This document shows positions 1 to 7,793 of a stretch of DNA of 27,028 nt, piece after piece. This DNA is from HGM04593 sp045647885. Lineage in GTDB: Bacteria; Bacteroidota; Bacteroidia; Bacteroidales; Bacteroidaceae. The notes beneath the pieces were generated by a model. That model did no database searches, was not told where the DNA came from, and saw only the letters and a list, made by a program, of their open reading frames with translations. The position numbers were made by a program, and so were the translations under genes. Location of the stretch: contig JAZRMX010000047.1 of NCBI GenBank assembly GCA_045647885.1, positions 1 to 27,028 of the forward strand. The letters run 5' to 3'. Position 1 is the first letter of the stretch. Each line of letters begins with the position of its first letter.

Positions 1-2
1 CT

Positions 3-944
3 GGAGGTATCCACCCAACCATGCTAAAGGCAGCTATAGAAGCCAAGTCGGAAGGTATCTGTCACCCTATTCTGTTAGGTAACGACGAAGCCATCACCAA
101 GCTTGCCAAAGAATTGGATCTCAGCCTAGAAGGCATTGAAATCGTCAACCTTCGCCATCCGGATGAAGCGCCACGCCGCGAACGTTATGCCCGTATCCTG
201 GCAGAAAAGCGTGCCCGTCAAGGTGCAAATTTCCAAGAAGCAAACGACAAGATGTTTGAACGCAACTACTTTGGCATGATGATGGTTGAAACCGGAGAAG
301 CAGATGCTTTCATTACCGGCCTTTACACCAAGTATAGCAACACCATCAAGGTAGCGAAGGAAGTGATTGGCATCCGTCCGGAATTCAAACATTTCGGCAC
401 CATGCACATTTTGAATTCCAAGAAGGGTACTTATTTCTTGGCTGATACCTTGATTAACCGTCACCCAGATACTGACACATTGTTAGACATTGCCAAACTA
501 TCGAAGACTACCGTGGAATTCTTCAACCATACACCGGTTATGGCTATGTTGTCGTATTCAAACTTCGGGTCGGATAGCGAAGGCAGTCCGGCTAAGGTAC
601 ACGAGGCCATCGACATCATGCAAAAAGAATATCCAGAATTGGCCATCGATGGAGAAATGCAGGTAAAATATGCCATGAACAATGCGGCCCGCGACGAAAA
701 ATATCCGTTTACCCGCCTCAAAGGAAAGGATGTCAACACGTTGATTTTCCCTAACTTAAGTTCGGCCAATGCTACTTATCAGTTGCTTCAATCGATGAGT
801 GAGGCTGAAGTTATCGGGCCTATCCAAATGGGATTGAACAAACCTATCCATTTCACAGACTGCGAAGCCTCAGTACGCGATATCGTAACCATTACGGCCA
901 TTGCAGTTATTGATGCCATCGTAGACAAGAAAAAGAACCAATAA
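3..944 (+). CDS. maeB: NADP-dependent malic enzyme, C-terminal part (5'-truncated by window edge)
   Basis: The open frame runs from the window edge without a start. The ATG at 21 is internal, because the upstream codons read GGIHPT and continue smoothly into MLKAAIEAKSEG. The 300-odd residues match the phosphotransacetylase-like C-terminal domain of large hybrid malic enzymes, which decarboxylate malate to pyruvate with NADP. The HPTMLKAA, CHPILLGN and late GPIQMGLNKP segments are typical. In this family the domain is regulatory (acetyl-CoA sensing) rather than catalytic, and the catalytic N-terminal half lies outside the window. The gene lies upstream of a glutamate dehydrogenase, a sensible pairing for NADPH supply and C3/C4-nitrogen balance, although the shared role is inferred. 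Codon use is GAA-rich like the rest of the left block. A free phosphotransacetylase is the alternative, but the absence of a start and the lead-in favour malic enzyme. Confidence 0.85.
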   Translation, partial: GGIHPTMLKAAIEAKSEGICHPILLGNDEAITKLAKELDLSLEGIEIVNLRHPDEAPRRERYARILAEKRARQGANFQEANDKMFERNYFGMMMVETGEADAFITGLYTKYSNTIKVAKEVIGIRPEFKHFGTMHILNSKKGTYFLADTLINRHPDTDTLLDIAKLSKTTVEFFNHTPVMAMLSYSNFGSDSEGSPAKVHEAIDIMQKEYPELAIDGEMQVKYAMNNAARDEKYPFTRLKGKDVNTLIFPNLSSANATYQLLQSMSEAEVIGPIQMGLNKPIHFTDCEASVRDIVTITAIAVIDAIVDKKKNQ

Positions 945-955
945 ACAGAATCGAT

Positions 956-1135
956 ATGAGAAGACCATTATCTACTACACAATCGGTAATATTAACACTT
1001 TTATGGGTGGCTACTTGCTATCTAATACTTGTAGGAAGCGAACAGATAGACGGACCACTCATATTAACCGTTCTAATTTCAGGTGCACTGGTATTTGTGC
1101 CCATAATTAAATCCATTAAAAACAAGAAAAAATAA
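956..1135 (+). CDS. Small two-helix membrane protein, unknown function
   Basis: An ATG at 956 opens a 59-residue frame beginning MRRPLSTTQSVILTLLWVAT and ending in the basic tail KSIKNKKK. Two hydrophobic stretches (about residues 10-27 and 35-52) are separated by a short polar loop with SEQIDG, which fits a hairpin membrane miniprotein with both ends on the cytoplasmic, positively charged side. It begins 11 bases after the malic enzyme stop and so probably shares its transcript. A candidate gdhA promoter lies downstream. I do not recognise the family. The composition, two clean helices and tight spacing support a real gene, but no homology can be tested here. Confidence 0.6.
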   Translation: MRRPLSTTQSVILTLLWVATCYLILVGSEQIDGPLILTVLISGALVFVPIIKSIKNKKK

Positions 1136-1205
1136 ACCTTTTATTTTGTATTTATACATAAAATAAACAAATCGACACTAAAAAGGTTATTTTCTTTATA
1201 AAACG

Positions 1206-1236
1206 TTGCAAAGATAAAATATTATACATATTTTCG
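1206..1236 (+). promoter_or_regulatory. Candidate Bacteroidota promoter for gdhA copy 1
   Basis: TTG at 1206-1208 and TATTTTCG at 1229-1236 are separated by 20 bases, close to the -33/-7 architecture of the Bacteroidota primary sigma factor (TTTG, about 20 bases, TAnnTTTG). One base of the -7 box deviates. Transcription would start near 1243, leaving a leader of about 33 bases before the gdhA ATG at 1276. Confidence 0.5.
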
Positions 1237-1275
1237 CATCCACTAAAAAAGATTGACAACTTAAGACAAATAATT

Positions 1276-2610
1276 ATGAATGCATCAAAGGTATTAGAAG
1301 ATCTAAAAAGAAGATTTCCTAACGAACCTGAGTATCATCAGGCAGTAGAAGAAGTGCTCGGCACCATTGAAGAAGAATATAACAAACATCCTGAATTTGA
1401 CAAGGTAAATTTGATTGAACGCTTGTGTATTCCAGACCGTGTATATCAATTCCGTGTAACATGGATGGACGATAAGGGCAATGTACAAACGAACATGGGT
1501 TATCGCGTTCAGCACAACAACGCTATCGGTCCATACAAAGGCGGTATCCGTTTCCATGCATCCGTTAACTTGGGTATTTTGAAATTCTTGGCTTTTGAAC
1601 AAACATTCAAGAATTCATTGACTACACTCCCAATGGGCGGTGGTAAAGGTGGTTCGGATTTCTCTCCACGCGGTAAGTCGAATGCAGAAGTTATGCGTTT
1701 CTGCCAAGCTTTCATGTTGGAATTGTGGCGCCACATCGGTCCTGACACCGACGTTCCTGCAGGCGACATCGGCGTAGGCGGTCGCGAAGGAGGTTACATG
1801 TTCGGCATGTACAAGAAGTTGACTCGTGACTTTACAGGAACTTTCACCGGTAAAGGCCGTGAATTCGGTGGTTCATTGGTTCGTCCGGAAGCAACCGGTT
1901 ATGGTAACGTATACTTCTTGATGGAAATGTTGAAGACCAAGGGTATGGATTTGCAGGGCAAGACTGTCTTGATATCCGGTTCGGGTAACGTTGCTCAATA
2001 TACCGCAGAAAAGGTACTCCAATTGGGTGGTAAGGTATTGACTATGTCAGACTCTGACGGTTATATTTATGACCCAGATGGTATCGACCGCGAAAAGTTG
2101 GACTTCATCATGGAACTGAAGAACTTGTATCGTGGACGTATCCGCGAATATGCAGAAAAGTATGGTGTAAAATATGTACCGGGAGCTAAACCTTGGGGAG
2201 AAAAGGCTGACATTGCACTTCCATCGGCTACTCAAAATGAGTTGAACGGTGAGCATGCTAAAATGTTGGTAGACAATGGTGTCATTGCTGTTTCAGAAGG
2301 TGCCAACATGCCTTCTACACCAGAAGCTATCCGCATTTTCCAAGAAGCCAAGATTCTCTATGCTCCGGGTAAGGCCGCAAATGCTGGTGGTGTATCAGTT
2401 TCAGGTCTTGAAATGAGCCAGAACTCTGAACGAATTTCTTGGAGTGCAGAAGAAGTGGACAACAAGCTTCACTACATCATGGAAAACATTCATGAAAATT
2501 GCGTGAAATATGGCACCGAAGAAGATGGTTATGTAAACTACGTGAAGGGAGCTAACATTGCCGGCTTCATGAAGGTAGCCAAGGCCATGATGGCACAAGG
2601 AATTGTATAA
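1276..2610 (+). CDS. gdhA: Glutamate dehydrogenase, NADP-type hexameric (copy 1)
   Basis: This enzyme reductively aminates 2-oxoglutarate to glutamate in the cytoplasm and is a main ammonium-assimilation route in Bacteroidota. The 444 residues match the usual length of the bacterial hexameric (about 50 kDa) class. Residues 84-94 (GPYKGGIRFH region) and the PMGGGKGG motif with catalytic Lys124 form the substrate site; AGD at 162-164 supplies the catalytic Asp. The Rossmann segment SGSGNVAQY near 235-243 is followed by a SDSDG turn like that of NADP-preferring relatives, so NADP use is likely but inferred. The start is the ATG at 1276, 33 bases downstream of the predicted transcription start. 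A strong terminator follows at 2628. Codons are mostly GAA/CAA. A second, clearly homologous gdhA lies at 5849. Confidence 0.95.
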   Translation: MNASKVLEDLKRRFPNEPEYHQAVEEVLGTIEEEYNKHPEFDKVNLIERLCIPDRVYQFRVTWMDDKGNVQTNMGYRVQHNNAIGPYKGGIRFHASVNLGILKFLAFEQTFKNSLTTLPMGGGKGGSDFSPRGKSNAEVMRFCQAFMLELWRHIGPDTDVPAGDIGVGGREGGYMFGMYKKLTRDFTGTFTGKGREFGGSLVRPEATGYGNVYFLMEMLKTKGMDLQGKTVLISGSGNVAQYTAEKVLQLGGKVLTMSDSDGYIYDPDGIDREKLDFIMELKNLYRGRIREYAEKYGVKYVPGAKPWGEKADIALPSATQNELNGEHAKMLVDNGVIAVSEGANMPSTPEAIRIFQEAKILYAPGKAANAGGVSVSGLEMSQNSERISWSAEEVDNKLHYIMENIHENCVKYGTEEDGYVNYVKGANIAGFMKVAKAMMAQGIV

Positions 2611-2627
2611 AATATACCATAAGATAT

Positions 2628-2664
2628 GAAAGAGGGATGCTGATTGGGCATCCCTCTTTCTTTT
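2628..2664 (+). terminator. Intrinsic terminator between gdhA copy 1 and the convergent gene
   Basis: A perfect 13-bp stem (GAAAGAGGGATGC at 2628-2640 with its complement at 2648-2660) encloses a 7-base loop and is followed by TTTT. It overlaps the stop codon of the convergent minus-strand gene (2663-2665), so it may also serve that transcript, though the T-run is better on the plus side. Confidence 0.85.
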
Positions 2665-5623
2665 ATTCATTAGGCATCATCACCACACCTATTTTTTTCT
2701 TTCCATCCATTTTCACCTTGATTGGTTTCTCAAAGTGGATATGTCTTAAGAAATTCGTCTCTTCTACAGCTTTCTGTTCATTGAGATATGCCTGGTTGTA
2801 GATACCATCGTTCATATACGCATTGATGGTAAAGTAACCTACACCAAACGAAGTCAGGTTTTGGAAGAAGTGCGTTCCTTGACTTGGATCAACCCGATAA
2901 TTGGTCAACCCAGCTTCTACGATCACTCTCGCCGCTGAAATGTGAGGCCACTTGACAGGTATTCCCAACCAGGAATCACTACTACCCCATCGACCCGGAC
3001 CAACCAAAACATAATTCTTACCTTCATCCAAGAACTTACGATTAAGTTTTTCTATTTCATAAGCAATAGCCGGATTATTGGATGCAGAGTATCCATCTGT
3101 TTTCACATAAACCAAGTCGTGGATGTCTTCCATCACTCCATGTCCCAAAGAATTGAAACTCTTGAGCAATAGCGAATCTTCTGAAATCAGATTCAAGTCT
3201 TCGGACAAATCTGCCTTGACATCAACCATCGGACGAATTTGCAACATATAGAAAGTACCCGTCTTCTTTGCTTGATTCAACAATACAGCAAATTCTATTT
3301 CTACCGGACGACGCATTTCGGCCTGCCCATATTGTTGTACCAACTGCAAGATCTTAGCCAACGGGAAAACATCGTGTTGCAGGATGTTAGCAAAGGTAAT
3401 AACCTTTCTTCCTCCAGGATAAATACCATCACGGATAACCATATCGTAAGGATCGTATGTAGAGGCTATAAACTGCAAAGCACCGTCCTTATCTGCTTCC
3501 CGTACCGAAAGTTTCAACAGGTTAAAGCCATCGTCCAAAGAAAAATCATGCCCGTCGTTCTTCAAATCGAGCGCATAAAATTGAGTTTGGGTTTCGCGTA
3601 AGGCTATTTCGAGTTCGCTCGTTTGCAAAACCTGAGTAGGATGATAAGGACAAACACGCAACGTAACACCACCATCGACAATGTATTTACCCAAGCCCAA
3701 TGCAAGACTCACCGTTCCTTCTTCGGCCTTTTCATCGCCAATCGGATAATAATTCAACGAACGGGCAACCCCGGAAATGGAAGGATAGAAACGATCCCCA
3801 TATTGTGTACCAACCACTTCTTGAAGGATTACTGCCATCTTTTCCTGGTCAATCACATTACTGGTTGCCTGCATATATGCTTTACTGTCTTTGTAATAAA
3901 CGGAAGCATAAACCCCCTTGATGGCATCACTAAGCATACGAAGCATTTCGTACTTATCTTCCAAATAAGGAATCATGTAAGTAGAGTAAATACCGGCAAA
4001 AGGCTGATAATGGGAGTCTTCCAGCAAACTGGACGAACGGATGGCAATCGGCGACTTCACAACATTAAAAAAAGCAAAGAAGTCTTCCATCAGGCGTTCC
4101 GGCAAACGAGCACGGAGGAATGCTTTCAATATGGTTTCATCAGAAGCATCGCTTAATGCCACTTGATACAGTCCATTGGTATCCATGAATTCATCAAAGA
4201 TGTCGGTACACAACACCACGGTTTTAGGTATAGCCACCGATGCATTTTCGAACTCATCAAACTCTACATGACGCTTGACCATATTATCAATGAAAGCCAA
4301 GCCTCTGCCTTTACCTCCCAAAGAACCTTCGCCGATTCTAGCAAAGTTAGAATATCTATCGAATCTATCTCTTTGGAAGATTGCCACAACCCCTTGATTC
4401 TTCATCTTACGATATTTCACAATCGCCTCAAAGATAATCTGACGGTGAGCATCGATATCCTGGAATTCGTCCCAACTGATTTGTTTCAAGAACTCAGCAG
4501 GCGGAAACATGGCGCGAGAATACAACCAACGCGATACGTGATTATGGCTGATGTGATAAAGCAACGATTCTTTAGGTATAGAAAATATGATGTTTTGCAA
4601 CTCTTTCAAGTTACGCACTCTGGCAACTTCCTCGAAAGTATTAGGATTACGGAAAATAAAATCTCCGAAACCAAAATGATCGGAAACGATATCACGCAAA
4701 TCGACATTCATCTTCTTGGAGTTCTTATCAACGAAAGAAGCTTCGTAACGACGGGCATAACGTTCATTATCCACCTCCGAGGACTGCAATATCAATGGCA
4801 TGAAAGGATCGCGCTTACGTATCTCGTTCATTAACTTTATACCTGCCATCGAATCAACGATTCCTTCACGAGGGAAACGTGCATCGGTTATGACACCTAA
4901 TACATTCTTTTCATACCGGTTGTACAGATGCATAGCTTCTTCGTAACTACGGGCTAAGACTATCTTTGGACGGCCACGCATACGAAGTGTTCGCTGGTGA
5001 GCATTCAAGGCTTCTGTTGCAAATTCCTGACTTTGCTTCAACACAAACTTATACAGATTAGGCAGCACCGAAGAATAGAAACGGATAGAGTCTTCTACTA
5101 ATAGAATCATCTGCACACCAACCTCCTTAATATCGTGTTCCAGATTCATCTTGTCTTCTATCAGTTTGATGATAGACACCAATAAATCGGTATTACCCAA
5201 CCAACAGAACACATATTCAAAGATACTCAGGTCTTCATGCTCCATACGGGCAGTAATACCGTGCGAAAACGGAGTAAGCACAACCAAAGGAATATCGCTA
5301 TACTTTTTCTTAATGGTACGAGCAATGTCGAACGTATCGCTATTGTCCGTACCCGGCATAACGATAACCAAATCGAACTTTGTATTCTGTAACTGTCTCC
5401 ATGTTTCTTCTTCCGTAGAAACTTGCGTAAAACGAGGAGGATAGCGAAGACTCAAGTTCATGTATTCATTAAAAATCTTCTCATCTATTCGTCCGTCGTC
5501 CTCCAACATAAAGGCATCGTAAGGATTCGCAACCAACAGTACGTTGAAAATTCGTTTGGTCATCAAATTGACAAACGAGGTATCTTTAAAATATAACTGA
5601 TTCAGTTTCAATTTGCTAAGCAT
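2663..5623 (-). CDS. Two-receiver / PPDK N-terminal (ATP-binding) domain protein, 'PEP synthase-like', function unknown
   Basis: A 986-residue cytoplasmic protein. Residues 24-160 look like a receiver fold without its phospho-acceptor (Met89 at the expected Asp site). Residues 171-305 form a second receiver with the expected set: Glu177/Asp178, Asp247 as acceptor, Ser281/Ser282 and Lys300. From about 430 to 800 comes a PPDK_N/PEP-synthase ATP-binding domain: LGGKGRG (Lys438), IAIRSSSLLEDS (Arg529), AGIYST, QEVVG near 601-605, EIEFA (Glu777) and LQIRPM (Gln795). The phospho-histidine swivel domain and PEP-binding barrel of true PEP synthase or PPDK are absent. Instead a terminal part of about 190 residues carries GPGRWGSSDSWLG (875 onward). 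It therefore cannot complete PEP synthesis alone. The position between two gdhA genes suggests a role in nitrogen/C3 metabolism; this is inference. The ATG at 5623 was chosen; Met21 is a weaker alternative. Confidence 0.85.
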   Translation of the reverse strand: MLSKLKLNQLYFKDTSFVNLMTKRIFNVLLVANPYDAFMLEDDGRIDEKIFNEYMNLSLRYPPRFTQVSTEEETWRQLQNTKFDLVIVMPGTDNSDTFDIARTIKKKYSDIPLVVLTPFSHGITARMEHEDLSIFEYVFCWLGNTDLLVSIIKLIEDKMNLEHDIKEVGVQMILLVEDSIRFYSSVLPNLYKFVLKQSQEFATEALNAHQRTLRMRGRPKIVLARSYEEAMHLYNRYEKNVLGVITDARFPREGIVDSMAGIKLMNEIRKRDPFMPLILQSSEVDNERYARRYEASFVDKNSKKMNVDLRDIVSDHFGFGDFIFRNPNTFEEVARVRNLKELQNIIFSIPKESLLYHISHNHVSRWLYSRAMFPPAEFLKQISWDEFQDIDAHRQIIFEAIVKYRKMKNQGVVAIFQRDRFDRYSNFARIGEGSLGGKGRGLAFIDNMVKRHVEFDEFENASVAIPKTVVLCTDIFDEFMDTNGLYQVALSDASDETILKAFLRARLPERLMEDFFAFFNVVKSPIAIRSSSLLEDSHYQPFAGIYSTYMIPYLEDKYEMLRMLSDAIKGVYASVYYKDSKAYMQATSNVIDQEKMAVILQEVVGTQYGDRFYPSISGVARSLNYYPIGDEKAEEGTVSLALGLGKYIVDGGVTLRVCPYHPTQVLQTSELEIALRETQTQFYALDLKNDGHDFSLDDGFNLLKLSVREADKDGALQFIASTYDPYDMVIRDGIYPGGRKVITFANILQHDVFPLAKILQLVQQYGQAEMRRPVEIEFAVLLNQAKKTGTFYMLQIRPMVDVKADLSEDLNLISEDSLLLKSFNSLGHGVMEDIHDLVYVKTDGYSASNNPAIAYEIEKLNRKFLDEGKNYVLVGPGRWGSSDSWLGIPVKWPHISAARVIVEAGLTNYRVDPSQGTHFFQNLTSFGVGYFTINAYMNDGIYNQAYLNEQKAVEETNFLRHIHFEKPIKVKMDGKKKIGVVMMPNE

Positions 5624-5723
5624 ATTGTTTTCATTTTATTTGCTACCTACAAAATTCGCGATTATTATTGAAGTACGCAACACATTGCCACCTAAAAATC
5701 GCACAATAATCACTACTATTTTC

Positions 5724-5755
5724 CAACAATAAAATCACTTTATTTTTTACTCAAA
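5724..5755 (-). promoter_or_regulatory. Weak candidate promoter for the receiver-PPDK_N gene
   Basis: Read on the minus strand, TTTG (5755-5752) and TATTGTTG (5731-5724) are 20 bases apart. The -7 box has one mismatch to TAnnTTTG, and the leader would be about 90 bases. It lies back to back with the gdhA copy 2 promoter, so 5624-5848 acts as a divergent control region. No better match was found there. Confidence 0.3.
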
Positions 5756-5772
5756 AAAAACGCTGAAAACAT

Positions 5773-5802
5773 TTTGCCAATTCGCCTAAAAGCATACCTT
5801 TG
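5773..5802 (+). promoter_or_regulatory. Bacteroidota promoter for gdhA copy 2
   Basis: TTTG at 5773-5776 and an exact TAnnTTTG box, TACCTTTG, at 5795-5802 are 18 bases apart, followed by CATG. Transcription would begin near 5809, about 40 bases before the ATG at 5849. This supports the 5849 start over longer in-frame extensions, which would run through the promoter. Confidence 0.65.
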
Positions 5803-5848
5803 CATGAAGAAAACATATCATTTTGTCAAATCCTTAAATTCTATTATT

Positions 5849-7183
5849 ATGGATATTAATCAAATCATGGCTTCCCTTGAAGCTAAGCATCCTGGTGAAT
5901 TAGAATACTTGCAAGCAGTAAAGGAAGTATTGCATTCTATTGAAGATATCTACAACCAACATCCTGAATTCGAAAGAGCTTCTTTGATTGAAAGACTCGT
6001 AGAACCAGACCGTATCTTTACATTCAAAGTGCCCTGGGTAGACGATAGAGGTAAGGTACAAGTAAATTTGGGCTATCGTGTACAATTTAACAACGCTATC
6101 GGCCCTTACAAAGGCGGTATCCGTTTCCACCCCTCGGTAAACGTAGGTATCCTTAAATACCTCGCTTTCGAGCAGACATTCAAGAACTCACTTACAACAC
6201 TCCCTATGGGTGGTGCAAAAGGTGGTTCAGACTTCGACCCCAAAGGCAAGAGCGACGCAGAGGTAATGCGTTTCTGCCAGGCCTTCATCACAGAGTTGTG
6301 GCGTAACATCGGCCCCGATATGGACGTTCCCGCAGGTGACATCGGCGTAGGTGCTCGCGAGGTAGGCTATATGTTCGGCTTCTACAAGAAACTCACACGC
6401 CAGTTCAACGGTGTATTCACAGGTAAAGGCCTCGAGTTCGGAGGTTCACTCATTCGCCCCGAAGCTACAGGTTACGGTAACATCTACTTCCTCCAGGAGA
6501 TGCTCAAGACACGCGGTCTCGACATCAAGGGCAAAGTATGCCTCGTATCCGGTTCAGGCAACGTAGCACAGTACACTGTGGAGAAAGTTATCGAGCTTGG
6601 TGGTAAAGTAGTTACAATGAGCGACTCAAACGGCTACATCTACGACCCCGATGGCATCACACGCGAGAAACTCGACTTCATTATGGAGCTTAAGAACGTA
6701 CGCCGTGGCCGTATCAAAGAGTACGCCGACAAATATGGTTGCAAATACGTTGCTGACGCAAAACCCTGGGGCGAGAAAGGCGATATCGCACTTCCCTCGG
6801 CTACACAGAACGAGATTAACGGCGAGCACGCAAAAACACTTGTTGCCAACGGCGTAATCGCAGTATCAGAGGGTGCAAATATGCCTTCAACTCCCGCAGC
6901 TATCCAGACATTCCAGAACGCAAAAATCCTCTACGCTCCCGGTAAGGCATCTAACGCCGGTGGTGTATCAGTTTCAGGTCTTGAGATGAGCCAGAACTCA
7001 GGCAAAATCAACTGGAGCAGAGAGAAAGTCGATGAGATGTTGCACGAGATTATGCACAACATCCACGAGGCTTGCGTAAAATACGGTACTTGCGAGGATG
7101 GTTACATCGACTATGTAAAGGGTGCAAACGTTGCCGGCTTCCTCAAGGTAGCCAAGGCAATGATGGCACAGGGCATCGTGTAA
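5849..7183 (+). CDS. gdhA: Glutamate dehydrogenase, hexameric (copy 2), codon-use mosaic
   Basis: Same reaction and same 444-residue length as the gene at 1276. It aligns without gaps and keeps the YKGGIRFH block (87-94), PMGGAKGG with Lys124, AGD 162-164, and the Rossmann segment SGSGNVAQY. The ATG at 5849 lies just downstream of an exact -7 box. The striking feature is composition. Upstream of about 6,086 all nine Glu codons are GAA and all five Gln codons CAA. From 6,170 on, 21 of 22 Glu codons are GAG and all ten Gln codons CAG. The 5' fifth thus matches the left block and the rest matches the right block. The protein itself is intact and plausible throughout, so recombination or misassembly occurred in frame at a conserved block. 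An intrinsic terminator follows at 7212. NADP preference is inferred from similarity. Confidence 0.93.
   Translation: MDINQIMASLEAKHPGELEYLQAVKEVLHSIEDIYNQHPEFERASLIERLVEPDRIFTFKVPWVDDRGKVQVNLGYRVQFNNAIGPYKGGIRFHPSVNVGILKYLAFEQTFKNSLTTLPMGGAKGGSDFDPKGKSDAEVMRFCQAFITELWRNIGPDMDVPAGDIGVGAREVGYMFGFYKKLTRQFNGVFTGKGLEFGGSLIRPEATGYGNIYFLQEMLKTRGLDIKGKVCLVSGSGNVAQYTVEKVIELGGKVVTMSDSNGYIYDPDGITREKLDFIMELKNVRRGRIKEYADKYGCKYVADAKPWGEKGDIALPSATQNEINGEHAKTLVANGVIAVSEGANMPSTPAAIQTFQNAKILYAPGKASNAGGVSVSGLEMSQNSGKINWSREKVDEMLHEIMHNIHEACVKYGTCEDGYIDYVKGANVAGFLKVAKAMMAQGIV
6086..6130. other. Composition and codon-use breakpoint inside gdhA copy 2
   Basis: The last left-style codon (CAA) is at 6083-6085. Right-style codons (CCC, TCG) start at 6130, and the first GAG/CAG pair is at 6170-6175. 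Positions 6107-6129 are identical for 23 bases to the matching codons of gdhA copy 1 (active-site YKGGIRF region), which provides the homology for a crossover or an assembly join. Confidence 0.75.
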
Positions 7184-7211
7184 TTAAAAAAGAAACAACT
7201 AAAAAATACCG

Positions 7212-7245
7212 ACGGGTTCTCCTTCTTGGGGAATCCGTTTTTTTT
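7212..7245 (+). terminator. Intrinsic terminator after gdhA copy 2
   Basis: An 11-bp stem (ACGGGTTCTCC at 7212-7222 with GGGGAATCCGT at 7228-7238, including two G-T pairs) surrounds a TTCTT loop and runs into eight T at 7238-7245. Confidence 0.8.
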
Positions 7246-7261
7246 GCGCCATATCAAATTT

Positions 7262-7320
7262 AGGTTCAGTAGAAATTTAGTGTGGACAAATTGATTCTTT
7301 AATAAGTTGTGCTCCCTCAC
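7262..7320 (+). repeat. Dispersed repeat R0, copy 1
   Basis: These 59 bases, beginning AGGTTCAGTAGAAATTTAG and ending GTGCTCCCTCAC, recur at 26970-27028 with only two substitutions. No coding potential is seen. Both copies follow a gene 3' region (after the gdhA copy 2 terminator; directly after pgeF), and here an R1 repeat lies 40 bases further on. Confidence 0.85.
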
Positions 7321-7391
7321 GCCATCCTATGTGTAACAAATTATCTCCTGCAATGGTAATTTTCAAAAAGAAACCGGCACCGTTAAAGAAT

Positions 7392-7490
7392 ACAGCTTGG
7401 AGTAGCTCGGTTTTTGGGGACAGCGAGGGCATGCAGAGCGAGGTGTGCCGTTATATTATTTTTAATAACGCAACACCGAGCGAGTTCCAC
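7392..7490. other. 99-base insertion within R1, hairpin-rich
   Basis: Copy 1 carries these 99 bases between the GTTAAAGAAT and AGCGCCAAAA blocks, where copy 2 has only nine bases (25748-25756). The insert contains an imperfect long hairpin (GGTGTGCCGTTAT near 7442-7454 against ATAACGCAACACC near 7466-7478) plus related CTCGG/CCGAG segments. It looks like a small structured element placed inside the repeat, or sequence lost from copy 2. Confidence 0.55.
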
Positions 7491-7610
7491 AGCGCCAAAA
7501 ACAGAGCGTCAATGACAAGCGACAAGGCGTTGCAGACTGAAGGATATTGTTTTAACAATTCCTGAACAAATGCAACGGCGACTATTCTTTCCGCGTGCCG
7601 GGCGTTTTGT

Positions 7611-7633
7611 GCCCTTTTGCGCCACAAAAGGGC
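7611..7633. repeat. Hairpin in R1 copy 1
   Basis: GCCCTTTTG (7611-7619) pairs perfectly with CAAAAGGGC (7625-7633) around CGCCA. The equivalent hairpin in copy 2 (25878-25900) has the stem AACTTTTTG/CAAAAAGTT, with changes on both arms that keep pairing. Confidence 0.75.
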
Positions 7634-7793
7634 TATAAAGAATTTAAACAGAAACAAAGAACAGACGAGAATGACACCGAGAACTAAAAAGCAAGAATAA
7701 TTAGGGCGCACACAGAAGTAATCTCTTAAAGAAACAGACATAAACAAAGAATAGCCGATAATAACACCGAGAACTAAAAAGCAAGAATAATTA

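Larger units (their letters stand above)
7358..7640. repeat. Dispersed repeat R1, copy 1, with a 99-base insertion
   Basis: It matches 25712-25905 closely. The shared parts are the TTCAAAAAGAAACCGGCAC block, the GTTAAAGAAT block, and about 117 bases from AGCGCCAAAAACAG (7491) onward with four or five substitutions. The right end holds a hairpin (7611-7633) that occurs at the equivalent place in the other copy with a different stem sequence. The minus strand is open here (part of a 150-codon frame, 7451-7903), but three of the four differences inside the shared stretch change the amino acid, so there is no sign of protein-level conservation. Confidence 0.8.

Noticed and set aside
4163..4834. 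Open frames of up to 223 codons on the plus strand inside the receiver-PPDK_N gene (also 3239-3601 and 3623-4156)
   Set aside because: All are antisense to a continuous domain-bearing protein, with no promoter or recognisable product.
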